Part shown: positions 7,624-15,296 of the stretch, in pieces
Position numbering within the stretch: position 1 is the stretch's first letter
Layout: each line of letters starts with the position of its first letter
Assembly (NCBI GenBank): GCA_016793305.1
Contig: JAEUHU010000370.1
Location: 1 to 21,135, forward strand
Direction: 5' to 3'
Length of the DNA: 21,135 nucleotides
Source: Planctomycetota bacterium
GTDB lineage: Bacteria; Planctomycetota; UBA1135; UBA2386
Program-made: the position numbers and the translations under genes
Notes under the pieces: model-generated
The model's input: the letters and a program-made list of their open reading frames with translations, nothing else
Database searches by the model: none
What the model was told of the DNA's origin: nothing

Positions 7624-8822
7624 AGCTCGAAGTCCTCGGCGGTCGGGATCGGCACGCCATCGAACCACTGGCACAGGAAGCGCTCCAGCAGCACGTCCGG
7701 GTCCTCACCGGTGGTGCGGCTGCTGCGCTGGCAGGCGTGCAACGCGAGCAGACCACGCGACAGCCGCGCCTTCGTCCAGCGCTGCACCTGAGCGGCCAGC
7801 TGTTCGCCCTGGAAGCGCACCCCGAGCCGCTCCGGCACGTCGCGCAGCGACACGCCCCCTTCGAGCATCTGCCGCCCTTCCAGCACCTGGGCCAGACGCT
7901 GGAACAGCCAGCTGGTCGCGAACGGCAGCAGCCCGCCTGCATCCATGGTCCGGCCGTCCTTCTGCCGCACGCCGCGGTCGAACATCGCCCGCACCGAACG
8001 GAATGCAGCGCGCCGGTCGCCGCCGAGCACGGCGTCGGCCAACTCGAACGGCGTCGACGCGAAGCTCGTGGTCAGCTTGCCCTGCAGTTGGGCTGGGGCG
8101 AGCGGCGCCTTCACGCCGTCGCCGAAGCGATCGCGCAGCCGCTGCAGTTCGGCGAGCAGGTCCGGCGGGTTCTTGCCGACCTGGGCGACCAGCAACCACG
8201 CTGCTTCGGGCTGCAGCGGCACGCCCGCCTTGGCGGCGCGGCCGATCACCCACTTGCAGAGCTCCCCTTCGAGCGGGCTGCGCGTGCGATCGAACGGCGT
8301 GTCGTAGAGCTCGCGGAACTCGAACAGGGCTCCACCGTCGGCGAGCTGCTTCACCAGCGTCGCCGCGGCCTTCTTGCGCTTGTCGAGCTTGCCGGCCTCG
8401 ATCACCAGGCCACAGCCCTTGCCGATGTGCGGCAACTGGCTGCCGACCGTGGTGGCATGCTTCCTCCACCAGTTGGCGGCGCGGCGCACCACCACGAACG
8501 CACGCTTGGCGAACAGGCCGCCGCCGCGCAGGTCGAGCAGTTCCGGACAGGCGGCGAGCCCAGCCGCGGCATCGGCCGCGTCGCCCGCTTCGTCGCCGTC
8601 GTCGTCGGCCTCGTCGTCGTCGGCCGCCCCACCACCGGCTCGTTCGCCGACCGCGTCGACGATGCGCAGTTCGCCGTCCTTCGGCATTGCCGCCAGCACG
8701 AGGTCCATCGCCTCGGCGCGGAACGAGTCGTTCACGCCGGTGACCACCAGTACGGGAGGCAGCCCCTTCGCGAGCAGCTTGCCGAGCCGCGTCAGTTCGA
8801 CCTCCGGATTGGGGACGGCCAT
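7620..8822 (-). CDS. holA: DNA polymerase III delta subunit
   Basis: Clamp-loader subunit that opens the beta clamp, 400 residues. The N-terminal domain includes PPVLVVTGVNDSFRAEAMDLVL (about 22-43) and FAKRAFVVVRRA. The middle includes GLVIEAGKLDKRKKAAATLVKQL, and the C-terminal collar helices follow (FELADAVLGGDRRAAFRSV...WLFQRLAQVLEGRQML). The pattern is that of HolA rather than the delta-prime subunit: no zinc cysteines and no Walker site. Residues 67-84 are an unusual acidic insertion (runs of Asp/Glu encoded by GTC-type triplet repeats near 8587-8622), probably a disordered surface loop. It begins 4 nt after the ubiA-like stop and overlaps mutL by 4 nt, so it shares their transcript. 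Confidence 0.9.
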   Translation of the reverse strand: MAVPNPEVELTRLGKLLAKGLPPVLVVTGVNDSFRAEAMDLVLAAMPKDGELRIVDAVGERAGGGAADDDEADDDGDEAGDAADAAAGLAACPELLDLRGGGLFAKRAFVVVRRAANWWRKHATTVGSQLPHIGKGCGLVIEAGKLDKRKKAAATLVKQLADGGALFEFRELYDTPFDRTRSPLEGELCKWVIGRAAKAGVPLQPEAAWLLVAQVGKNPPDLLAELQRLRDRFGDGVKAPLAPAQLQGKLTTSFASTPFELADAVLGGDRRAAFRSVRAMFDRGVRQKDGRTMDAGGLLPFATSWLFQRLAQVLEGRQMLEGGVSLRDVPERLGVRFQGEQLAAQVQRWTKARLSRGLLALHACQRSSRTTGEDPDVLLERFLCQWFDGVPIPTAEDFEL

Positions 8823-8826
8823 CGGC

Positions 8827-9717
8827 TCAGCGCCCCCCTGGCAGGAGGTAGAGATCGAGGCAGCCGATCGCGAACATCACCACCGCGATCGTGCCGTTCG
8901 CGGTGAAGAACGCCATGTCGATCTTCCGCAGGTCGCCGGGCCGCAGCAGGCGATGCTGCCAGACCAGCAGCAGCGCCGCGAGGCCGACGCCGCCCTGGTA
9001 GAGCCAGCCGAGCGGGACCAGCAGCCCGAACAGCACGAAGCCGAGCAGGGCCAGCGCGTGCAGCAGCCGCGCGAGCCACATCGCCCGGCCGGCTCCAAGA
9101 CGCACCGGCAGCGAGTACAGGCCGTGGGCGCGGTCGAACTCCTCGTCCTGGCACGCGTAGAGCACGTCGAAGCCGGCGACCCAGACGGCGACGGCAGCGC
9201 CGAGCACCGCGGGGGCCACGGTGCGAGGCCCGAACGCCCCGTCGGCCGCGAGCCACGCCGCGAGCGGTGCCAAGCCCAGCGCCACGCCGAGCCAGAGGTG
9301 GCACAGCGACGAGAAGCGCTTCACGTGGCTGTAGCCGAGCAACCAACCGAGCGTCGGCAAGGACAGCCAGCCGCACACCGGAGCCAGTGCCCAGCAGACC
9401 AGCACGAACCCCAGCGAGGCGGCGGCGGTGAGGCCGAGGGCCGCCGCCGGCGAGACGACGCCGCGCGGGATCTCGCGCCCTGCGGTGCGCGGGTTCACGG
9501 CATCGACGTCGCGATCGGCGTAGCGGTTGTAGGCCATCGCCGCGGTGCGCGCCGCCACGACCGCCGCGGTGACGAGACCCAGCAGGCGCAGCGACGGTCG
9601 CCCGCCGGTCGCCGCGAGCAACGACAGCAGCGCGAACGGCAGCGCGAACACCGAATGCGACAGGCGCACCAGCGAGCCGAACGAACGGAACCGCTGCCAC
9701 GTGCCCGTCGCCGTCAT
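8827..9717 (-). CDS. UbiA-family prenyltransferase (4-hydroxybenzoate/MqnP-like)
   Basis: Integral membrane prenyltransferase of 296 residues with about eight hydrophobic helices. The first Asp-rich motif is Asn64-x3-Asp68-x3-Asp72 followed by NPRT; the second is Asp184-VLYACQ-Asp191-x3-Asp195, then GLYSLP. Together they bind Mg-prenyl diphosphate. The second motif resembles the UbiA-like group annotated as putative 4-hydroxybenzoate polyprenyltransferase and, in organisms using futalosine-derived menaquinone, as MqnP. A UbiX-like gene directly upstream and a UbiE/MenG methyltransferase in the same run support a quinone role, but which quinone cannot be read from this window. The ATG at 9717 overlaps the preceding stop as ATGA. 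Confidence 0.92.
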   Translation of the reverse strand: MTATGTWQRFRSFGSLVRLSHSVFALPFALLSLLAATGGRPSLRLLGLVTAAVVAARTAAMAYNRYADRDVDAVNPRTAGREIPRGVVSPAAALGLTAAASLGFVLVCWALAPVCGWLSLPTLGWLLGYSHVKRFSSLCHLWLGVALGLAPLAAWLAADGAFGPRTVAPAVLGAAVAVWVAGFDVLYACQDEEFDRAHGLYSLPVRLGAGRAMWLARLLHALALLGFVLFGLLVPLGWLYQGGVGLAALLLVWQHRLLRPGDLRKIDMAFFTANGTIAVVMFAIGCLDLYLLPGGR

Positions 9718-10376
9718 CCGTCCTCGCCTTCGTGCCACGGCGACGCGTGTGGCGACGGCTTCGGGGTCTGCCAGCGGCGCAACACCGAGTGCTCGAGACC
9801 GAGCCGGTCGAGGATCTTGCCGACCACGAAGTCGACCAGGTCCTGCACGGTCGCCGGCCGGTGGTAGAAGCCCGGCATCGCCGGCAACACGACGGCACCG
9901 AGGCGCGCGAGCTTCAGCAGGTTCTCGAGGTGCAGCTCCGACAGTGGGGTCTCGCGTGGCACGACGAGCAGCGGCCGGCCCTCCTTCAGCGCGACGTCGG
10001 CCATGCGTTCGACGAGGTTGCTGGAGAAGCCGTGGGCCACGCGAGCCAGCGTGCCCATGCTGCACGGGCAGAGAATCACCGCCGCGATGCCGGCACTGCC
10101 GGAGGCCGGGGCGGCCTCCACGGCCGCGAGATCGTGCACGACGAGGCGCTGCCGCAGCGCCACCGGGAACAACGAGGCGAGGTCCGGCGCGGCGAGGTCG
10201 AGCGCGGCCCCGGCTTCGTGGACCAGCACACGCACGGCGGCTCCGGTGGCGACGAGGTGCACGTCGTGGCCGAGCTCGAGCAACACCTCGACGAGCCGTA
10301 GCCCGTAGACGCTGCCGCTGCCACCGGAGAAGCCGACCGCGAAGCGACGCTGCAGCGGAGAACCCGAGAGAGCCAT
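9714..10376 (-). CDS. ubiX: UbiX-family flavin (FMN) prenyltransferase
   Basis: Makes prenylated FMN, the cofactor of UbiD-type decarboxylases (UbiD in ubiquinone synthesis; MqnL in the futalosine route, where the UbiX homologue is called MqnM). The 220-residue product has the flavodoxin-like opening AVGFSGGSGSVYGLRLVE (residues 13-30), CPCSMGTLARVA (from 103), NLVERMADVALKEGRPL and RETPLS (141-146), all diagnostic. The chosen ATG at 10376 lies 4 nt after the upstream stop; a second possible start at 10394 would add MRNADA. The C terminus has an extra polar tail (WQTPKPSPHASPWHEGEDG). No UbiD-type gene is in the window. It is translationally coupled (ATGA) to the ubiA-like gene. Confidence 0.94.
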   Translation of the reverse strand: MALSGSPLQRRFAVGFSGGSGSVYGLRLVEVLLELGHDVHLVATGAAVRVLVHEAGAALDLAAPDLASLFPVALRQRLVVHDLAAVEAAPASGSAGIAAVILCPCSMGTLARVAHGFSSNLVERMADVALKEGRPLLVVPRETPLSELHLENLLKLARLGAVVLPAMPGFYHRPATVQDLVDFVVGKILDRLGLEHSVLRRWQTPKPSPHASPWHEGEDG

Positions 10377-10380
10377 CGCG

Positions 10381-11133
10381 TCAGCGTTCCTCACAGGTCA
10401 GGTAGAAGTAGAGGTTGTAGACGGCGTGCGTGTAGACACAGACGCCGTAGCCGCGCGCCCACATCAGGACGCCGAGCAGCACGCCGGCCATGGTGCGGAA
10501 CAGGAACCGGTTGCGATCGTAGGGCTCCCCACACAGGTGGTGGAACCACGAGAACACCAGGGCACTGAGCAGCACGGCGAGCACGCCGGCCAGCGGACGC
10601 GGCAGCGACCACGCGGCCACGGCCCGCAGGCCGATCCACACCAGCGCCGACATCAGGCCGAGCCGGAACACCAGCTCTTCGAAGATGCCGGCCCCGAGCG
10701 AGCCGACCAGGTTGGCGACCAGCTGCCCGCGCGGCGCCACCCCGGCGGCGAGCACTCGGTTCGCGGAGCTGGTGAGCTCCGCCGCGACCGGGCCGAGCAG
10801 CACGGCGTAGACCGTGCCCTCGAGCGCGATCACGGCCGCGACCCGCAACCACGGGATCTGCTCGCGCAGCAGCCGCCGCGCCGCCAGCAGCACCAGCACC
10901 AGGAACCCGAGGCTGAGCACGAGGTGCGCGTGCTTGCCCAAGCCGTGCACGAAGCCCAGCAGCCACTGCTCGGCGCCGTTGCGGTCCTCGGGTGCCAAGC
11001 CGAGCCGGAGCAGTTCGTAGAGCCCCCACAACGGCATCACCGCGAACAGGCCGACCGCCGGGTCCCGCGACCACTGGAAGTAGCCACCCGCCGACGCCGG
11101 GGTCGGCTCGACCTCAGGCGACGACTTCGCCAC
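10381..11133 (-). CDS. CPBP-family intramembrane metalloprotease homologue
   Basis: Polytopic membrane protein of 250 residues (CAAX protease/bacteriocin-processing, Abi/Rce1 superfamily). All three motifs expected for the glutamate intramembrane site are visible: Glu152-Glu153-x3-Arg157 (FEELVFRLGL), Phe194-x3-His198 (FSWFHH) and His236-x3-Asn240 (THAVYN). It should therefore be catalytically competent; the substrate is unknown. The start is GTG 11133, which overlaps the end of ubiE by 20 nt; the N-terminal 20 residues are polar and the first hydrophobic segment begins near residue 26. It sits between ubiE/menG and ubiX in the same run, 4 nt before ubiX, so it is co-expressed with quinone genes. 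Prenyl protein processing is one idea suggested by context, not shown. Confidence 0.88.
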   Translation of the reverse strand: MAKSSPEVEPTPASAGGYFQWSRDPAVGLFAVMPLWGLYELLRLGLAPEDRNGAEQWLLGFVHGLGKHAHLVLSLGFLVLVLLAARRLLREQIPWLRVAAVIALEGTVYAVLLGPVAAELTSSANRVLAAGVAPRGQLVANLVGSLGAGIFEELVFRLGLMSALVWIGLRAVAAWSLPRPLAGVLAVLLSALVFSWFHHLCGEPYDRNRFLFRTMAGVLLGVLMWARGYGVCVYTHAVYNLYFYLTCEER

Positions 11134-11824
11134 GGTAGACCGCGGCGATGCCGCCGGTGAGGAGTCGTTGGCGCGGCGAGCCGAGGCCGGCTTCGCGCAT
11201 CAGCTGCAGGAACTGTTCGCGCTCCGGGAAGGCCATCACCGAATCGTGCAGGTACTGGTAGGCGTGGTTCTTCGCCCCGGAGATCCAGCCGCCGAGCTTC
11301 GGCAGCACCCGGCGGAAGTAGAAGCGATAGGCCGCCCCGAGCAACGGCACCCGCGGCTTCGCGAACTCGAGCACGACGACTCGCCCGCCAGGCCGCACGA
11401 CCCGCGCCATCTCGCGCAGCCCGACCAGCGGATCGCTGACGTTGCGGATGCCGAACGCCACCGTCGCGAAGTCGAAGCTGTGGTCGGGGAACGGCAGGGC
11501 CATCGTGTCGGCGGCGAGGAAGCTCGGCCCCGCTTCGGTGCCGGCCACGTCGCCGACGGGGCGCCCTTTGTGCCGGGCCCTGGTCAGCATCGGCGCACAG
11601 AAGTCGGCGCCGACCACCTTCGCCCCGGCTCGCTGCAGCGCGAACGACAGGTCGCCGGTGCCGGCGCAGACGTCGAGGCCCCGTTCGCCAGCGGCGACTC
11701 CGACCATGCGCACCGTCTGCCGGCGCCACCACAGGTCGATGCCGAGCGACAGCGCTCGATTGGCGCGGTCGTAGCCGGGCGCCACCTCGGCGAACATCTG
11801 CTGGATCTTCGGGCCGTCGGGCAT
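11114..11824 (-). CDS. ubiE: Demethylmenaquinone/2-polyprenyl methoxy-benzoquinol methyltransferase
   Basis: SAM-dependent C-methyltransferase of the MenG/UbiE family, 236 residues, the usual family length. It begins with IQQMFAEVAPGYDRANRALSLG, which is the UbiE signature 1 region. The SAM-binding loop is DVCAGTGDLS (51-60), followed by the FGIRNV signature (124-129), VVRPGGRVVVLEFAKP and the YQYLHDSVMAFP region (second signature). It catalyses the last methylation in menaquinone synthesis (MenG) or the C-methylation in ubiquinone synthesis; without other pathway genes here the quinone is undecided, though menaquinone is the more likely one if the host is a planctomycete. It is the first gene of the six-gene minus-strand run, and a promoter-like sequence ends 9 nt before its ATG. 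Confidence 0.95.
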   Translation of the reverse strand: MPDGPKIQQMFAEVAPGYDRANRALSLGIDLWWRRQTVRMVGVAAGERGLDVCAGTGDLSFALQRAGAKVVGADFCAPMLTRARHKGRPVGDVAGTEAGPSFLAADTMALPFPDHSFDFATVAFGIRNVSDPLVGLREMARVVRPGGRVVVLEFAKPRVPLLGAAYRFYFRRVLPKLGGWISGAKNHAYQYLHDSVMAFPEREQFLQLMREAGLGSPRQRLLTGGIAAVYRGEVVA

Positions 11825-11833
11825 CAGAACGCG

Positions 11834-11862
11834 ATTCTGCGCCGCGCACGCTCACAGCTCAA
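11834..11862 (-). promoter_or_regulatory. Putative promoter of the ubiE-to-mutL operon
   Basis: On the minus strand TTGAGC (11857-11862) and CAGAAT (11834-11839), each 4/6 to the sigma70 consensus, are separated by 17 bp. Only 9 nt lie between the -10 box and the ATG at 11824, predicting an almost leaderless mRNA, in keeping with the missing Shine-Dalgarno. Confidence 0.4.
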
Positions 11863-11886
11863 CCGCGCGATCGCGGGAGCACCGAA

Positions 11887-11940
11887 GATCCGGCGGCGGC
11901 CTCGGCCGCCGCCGCCGGGCGGCTTCGTGCCGCCCGGATC
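11887..11940 (-). terminator. Tandem GC-rich hairpins after the lipoprotein gene
   Basis: Two adjacent stems lie just downstream of the stop at 11945. The first, 11915-11923 with 11929-11937, is 9 bp perfect with loop TTCGT. The second, 11892-11901 with 11904-11913, is 10 bp with a minimal loop. The whole block is also bracketed by GATCCGG (11887-11893) and its complement CCGGATC (11934-11940). There is no U tract, so this is a U-less or RNA-protecting terminator candidate separating the lipoprotein gene from the quinone operon. Confidence 0.5.
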
Positions 11941-11944
11941 CCCA

Positions 11945-14900
11945 TCACTGCCGCCAGTAGTTCGACACGACCCGCACGCCGGGCACCGAGATGCTGGAGA
12001 TGCGCGTGCCCGTCTGCAGTTCGAACACGTCGACCGAACCGACGTCCGACAGCGCCACGAACAACAGCCGCGGGAACGACGCCTTCGCGTTGCCCTGCTT
12101 CAGCGTGTGCTTGCCGGAGTGGATGAAGGGCGTGGTCGAGTAGTTCGGCCCCTGGGTGTTGAACTGACCCGGCAGGCCGCCGTTGTTGATCAGGTCGTCG
12201 ACGCACAGGTCGATCACCGAGTTGCCGCTCATCAGGTTGCCGAAACCGCTGACCTGACCGCCGATCGTCTGCACGACGGCCCACTCCTTCTGCCGGAAGG
12301 TCGGCGGCAAGGCGCCGAAGCCCGTGATCGGGCTCAGTGGCTGCGGACCGTTGGGCGTGCTGGTCAGCGACAGGCGCGACACCTGGCCGAGACCGAACGA
12401 GTCGACGTGGCCGATCAGCACACCACCGCGAGCGGCGGAGTGGTCGTAGTGCATCGCCTTGGCGCGCGGGAAAGTCGTCACCGACGCGTTGCCGATGACG
12501 TCGTTGAAGCCGATGCCGTTGACGCCGTCCGGCCCCGACTCGTAGACGGCGACGGTGCCGTTCGAGTTGAGGATGTAGGCGTAGTAGAGGTTCGACGTGT
12601 TGCCGGTCGCCAGGTAGCGCTCGGTGCACACGATGTCGATCGGCTGGTTCAGGAAGCCACCAACCGTGCGGCGGACCTTGAAGTCCAGCGCCTGGATGAC
12701 GGTCAGGAAGTTGGAGTCGGTCGACACCACCAGCACGTCCTCGCCGTCCGGCTGCCACGCGACCGCCGTCGGGCCTTCCTCGACCCGCGTCTCGGCGACC
12801 ACTTCGTGGAAGCGCGAACTGGTCGGGTCGATGTCGATGAAGCTGACCGTCGCGCTGGCGAAGTTGGTAACCGCCAGGCGCGTCATGTTGGGCGACATCG
12901 CCATGCTCACCGGGTCGGACAGCTGGATCGTGTCCAGCACGGTGAACCGGTTGCTGTTGACGACGACGATCTGGCGGTTGTCGCGGTCGAGCACGTAGAG
13001 GAAGTGGCCGACCTGCTGCCGCGAGGTGAACGGGCAGAAGGGCGTCGGCGGCGGCGGGTTGCCCGGCTGACGCTGAGGACCGACGAACACACCCATGAAC
13101 GAGGTGCCGTAGACACCGACCTCGTTGGCGACCGTCGAGAACGGGTTGCCGCGAACCAGCTTGTTCAGACCGACGGCGATGCAGTTCGGCGGGCCCGACG
13201 TGACCAGGGCTCCCGGCGGACCGGTCGACGACTTCACGGCCGGCTCCTCGCCGAAGATCGCGCGGTTCGGGTTCGGCGGCGGGAACACCAGCGATGGCGG
13301 GTTCGGCACCGGCGGCTGGGTGATCGTATTGCCACCCTGCGCGACGCCCATCAGCTCGTTGATCTGGTTGGCGCGCGTCGCGTTGAGATTGATGTTCTCG
13401 TTGTTGTAGACGAGGTCGAGAGGCGCACCGATGTGGATGTCGGTGACATCGCCGACGATCGGCTCACGCAACAACCGCGTCGAACCCGTGGTGTCCTGGG
13501 TCAGCGTCAGCACGCCCGCACCACCCGCATTCAGCGTGCTGTTGCCCGGCGCATAGGCCGGCACCGCACCCGAACCGAGCTGCGTCTGCACGTGGATCGG
13601 GAAGCGGGTCGTCGCCAGGTCGCCGGTGCCTTGGCCGAAGCCGTTCAGGTCGATGACCGACACGCCCGACTGGGCGCCGCCGATGCCGACGTAGATGCAC
13701 TCCGGCGCGACGGGCGCATTGACGATGCCGGGGCCCTCTCCCGTGGTGAAGCTGGTGAGGATCTGGGTGCCGATCAACAGACCCGACAGGCTCGTGATCG
13801 TCGTGGTCTGCACACCGATGTCGACGCGCGAGTTGCCCGGCAGGCTGTACGCCGGCCGCACCAGATACTCCATCAGGTTGCCGTAGCTGATCGGATCGGC
13901 GTAGTAGATGACCGGGAACTGCTGCGCCTGCGCGGTCACCGTGATCGACACACCACCAGTCGGCGGGGTGAACAGGTTCGGGTCGAAGAAGGTGCCGACC
14001 TCACCGGGCTGCACCGGCTTGTTGAAGCGCACCCGGATCGAGCCGGTCGGATCGACACCCGTCTGGTTGTTGCCGGGGACGATGTCCGGGTTCGGCTGCG
14101 TGTAGCGCAGCACCTCGGGAGGCAGCGTGTCCGGACCGACCGTGGTGGCGACGCCGACTTCCTGCTCGAGGATGTCGTTCTCCGAGTCGCGTACGGCATT
14201 GGTCACGATCAGCCGCAGCAGGCGGTTCGCGGGAAACGTCTCGATCGTGGTCAGGTCGTTGTCGGAGTCCGCGATGAAGACGAACGACTTCTTGCCGACC
14301 AGGTCGGCCGCACCAGCGAAGCTGGGGAACCCCGCGGCGCGCGCGTCGAGGACCCGGATGTCGGCGCCATCGGCTTCGACAGCCAGGACCTTCCGCAGCA
14401 CACCACCTTCGTTGTAGTAGGTGTAGCCGTTGACGAAGCCACGCCCTTGCACCGGCAAGGTGGTCTCGGTCGAGGGGTCGTAGGCCAACACCGTGAGCGC
14501 CCCGGTCAGGCCCGCGTTCGTCTGATCCGCCAGCAGGTTGCTGATGATGCTGTCGGCCAGCAGCTTGTGGCTGAACTGGAAGTTCAGGAAGTGGTTGCCG
14601 GGATTGCCATCCGGCAGCACCGGTGTGGTCGGCAACGCTGCCACGGGCAGCACCCCGTTGCTGCCACTCACGTTCTGCTTCAGGATCGCTTCGCTCTCGA
14701 TGTTGACGACGGTCGAGGTCGGGTTGCCGAACTGATCCGCCGTGCGGATGCGGTACGGATAGACACTGCCAGTGCCCGTGCTGATGCTGACGACCTTGAA
14801 GTCGCCCCGGTTGTCCGGGTCCCCCTTCACTCCTCCCGTGCAGCCAGTGACAACGAGGGTTGCAAACCCAAGTGCCAGGGAGGAGGCGAGGGGCAGCACG

Positions 14901-14959
14901 CGACTGCTCAGGCGGGCAGTCGAACCGGGCCACGTACGATGCGTCGGAATGGCTTTCAT
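11945..14959 (-). CDS. Large lipoprotein with Ig-like and YVTN-type beta-propeller domains
   Basis: Exported protein of 1004 residues. A lipoprotein signal peptide has basic residues up to Arg20, a hydrophobic core (21-36) and lipobox Val37-Thr-Gly-Cys40. Residues 45-275 are beta-rich without a recognised family. About 278-400 reads as a bacterial Ig-like (Big_5) domain: PPEVLRYTQPNPDIVP...GVDPTGSIRVRFNKPV. Residues 650-1004 form a beta-propeller with YVTN/NHL-like blades (FLYVLDRDNRQIVVVN, MTRLAVTNFASATVSFIDID, VAWQPDGEDVLVVST). It is probably a cell-surface or periplasmic binding/scaffold protein; the ligand is unknown. The start at 14959 is chosen because it opens the signal peptide; the same frame continues open upstream to 15562 without coding character. 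It is divergent from ligD across a 398-nt spacer. Confidence 0.85.
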   Translation of the reverse strand: MKAIPTHRTWPGSTARLSSRVLPLASSLALGFATLVVTGCTGGVKGDPDNRGDFKVVSISTGTGSVYPYRIRTADQFGNPTSTVVNIESEAILKQNVSGSNGVLPVAALPTTPVLPDGNPGNHFLNFQFSHKLLADSIISNLLADQTNAGLTGALTVLAYDPSTETTLPVQGRGFVNGYTYYNEGGVLRKVLAVEADGADIRVLDARAAGFPSFAGAADLVGKKSFVFIADSDNDLTTIETFPANRLLRLIVTNAVRDSENDILEQEVGVATTVGPDTLPPEVLRYTQPNPDIVPGNNQTGVDPTGSIRVRFNKPVQPGEVGTFFDPNLFTPPTGGVSITVTAQAQQFPVIYYADPISYGNLMEYLVRPAYSLPGNSRVDIGVQTTTITSLSGLLIGTQILTSFTTGEGPGIVNAPVAPECIYVGIGGAQSGVSVIDLNGFGQGTGDLATTRFPIHVQTQLGSGAVPAYAPGNSTLNAGGAGVLTLTQDTTGSTRLLREPIVGDVTDIHIGAPLDLVYNNENINLNATRANQINELMGVAQGGNTITQPPVPNPPSLVFPPPNPNRAIFGEEPAVKSSTGPPGALVTSGPPNCIAVGLNKLVRGNPFSTVANEVGVYGTSFMGVFVGPQRQPGNPPPPTPFCPFTSRQQVGHFLYVLDRDNRQIVVVNSNRFTVLDTIQLSDPVSMAMSPNMTRLAVTNFASATVSFIDIDPTSSRFHEVVAETRVEEGPTAVAWQPDGEDVLVVSTDSNFLTVIQALDFKVRRTVGGFLNQPIDIVCTERYLATGNTSNLYYAYILNSNGTVAVYESGPDGVNGIGFNDVIGNASVTTFPRAKAMHYDHSAARGGVLIGHVDSFGLGQVSRLSLTSTPNGPQPLSPITGFGALPPTFRQKEWAVVQTIGGQVSGFGNLMSGNSVIDLCVDDLINNGGLPGQFNTQGPNYSTTPFIHSGKHTLKQGNAKASFPRLLFVALSDVGSVDVFELQTGTRISSISVPGVRVVSNYWRQ

Positions 14960-15132
14960 TGGGATCGAATCACCCACAGGCGTGGGCGCAGGGTCTGCTC
15001 CGGACGAACGCGAACAGGAGGGCCATAGCACGTTACTTCGCACCATGTTCCATGCAAGGTCGTTCCCTGGGGGAAGCGCGCCCTGCATCGAACGGATCGC
15101 ATCGCCGGATTGCCCCTCCCAAAGCAAAGCAG

Positions 15133-15157
15133 GTACCCAGCCGCTGCAGGCGGGTAC
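15133..15157. repeat. Hairpin in the divergent spacer
   Basis: GTACCC (15133-15138) pairs with GGGTAC (15152-15157), and GCC (15140-15142) with GGC (15149-15151), leaving one bulged A and a 6-nt GCTGCA loop: a 9-bp stem. It has no U tract on either strand and could be a terminator-like, attenuator or protein-binding site. Confidence 0.55.
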
Positions 15158-15269
15158 TGGCAGCAACCGCAGCGAAAGGGGTCGTCGGAACAGCGCGACA
15201 TCCAACCGCAAGAGTCTGTCCACAAGACTTTTAGGGAAAAGGCACGAGATCGGCAGCAGGCCCGTGCGC

Positions 15270-15296
15270 TTCCGCACGCAGTGCAGTTCCGCACGC
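15270..15296 (+). repeat. Two direct TTCCGCACGC repeats upstream of ligD
   Basis: Identical 10-mers at 15270-15279 and 15287-15296 are spaced 17 bp start to start, directly next to the dyad at 15297-15310 and 62-88 nt before the ligD start. The spacing is not a whole number of helical turns, so a regulator site is possible but unproven. Confidence 0.5.

Noticed and set aside
11866..11875. CGCGATCGCG palindrome resembling the HIP1 core
   Set aside because: Single intergenic copy in very GC-rich DNA; expected by chance and no cyanobacterial context.
11168..15028. 1286-codon open frame on the plus strand
   Set aside because: Antisense to the lipoprotein and ubiE genes; product is rich in Arg/His/Asp/Gln without any family pattern, as expected for a shadow frame in GC-rich DNA, while the opposite strand has a signal peptide and recognisable domains.
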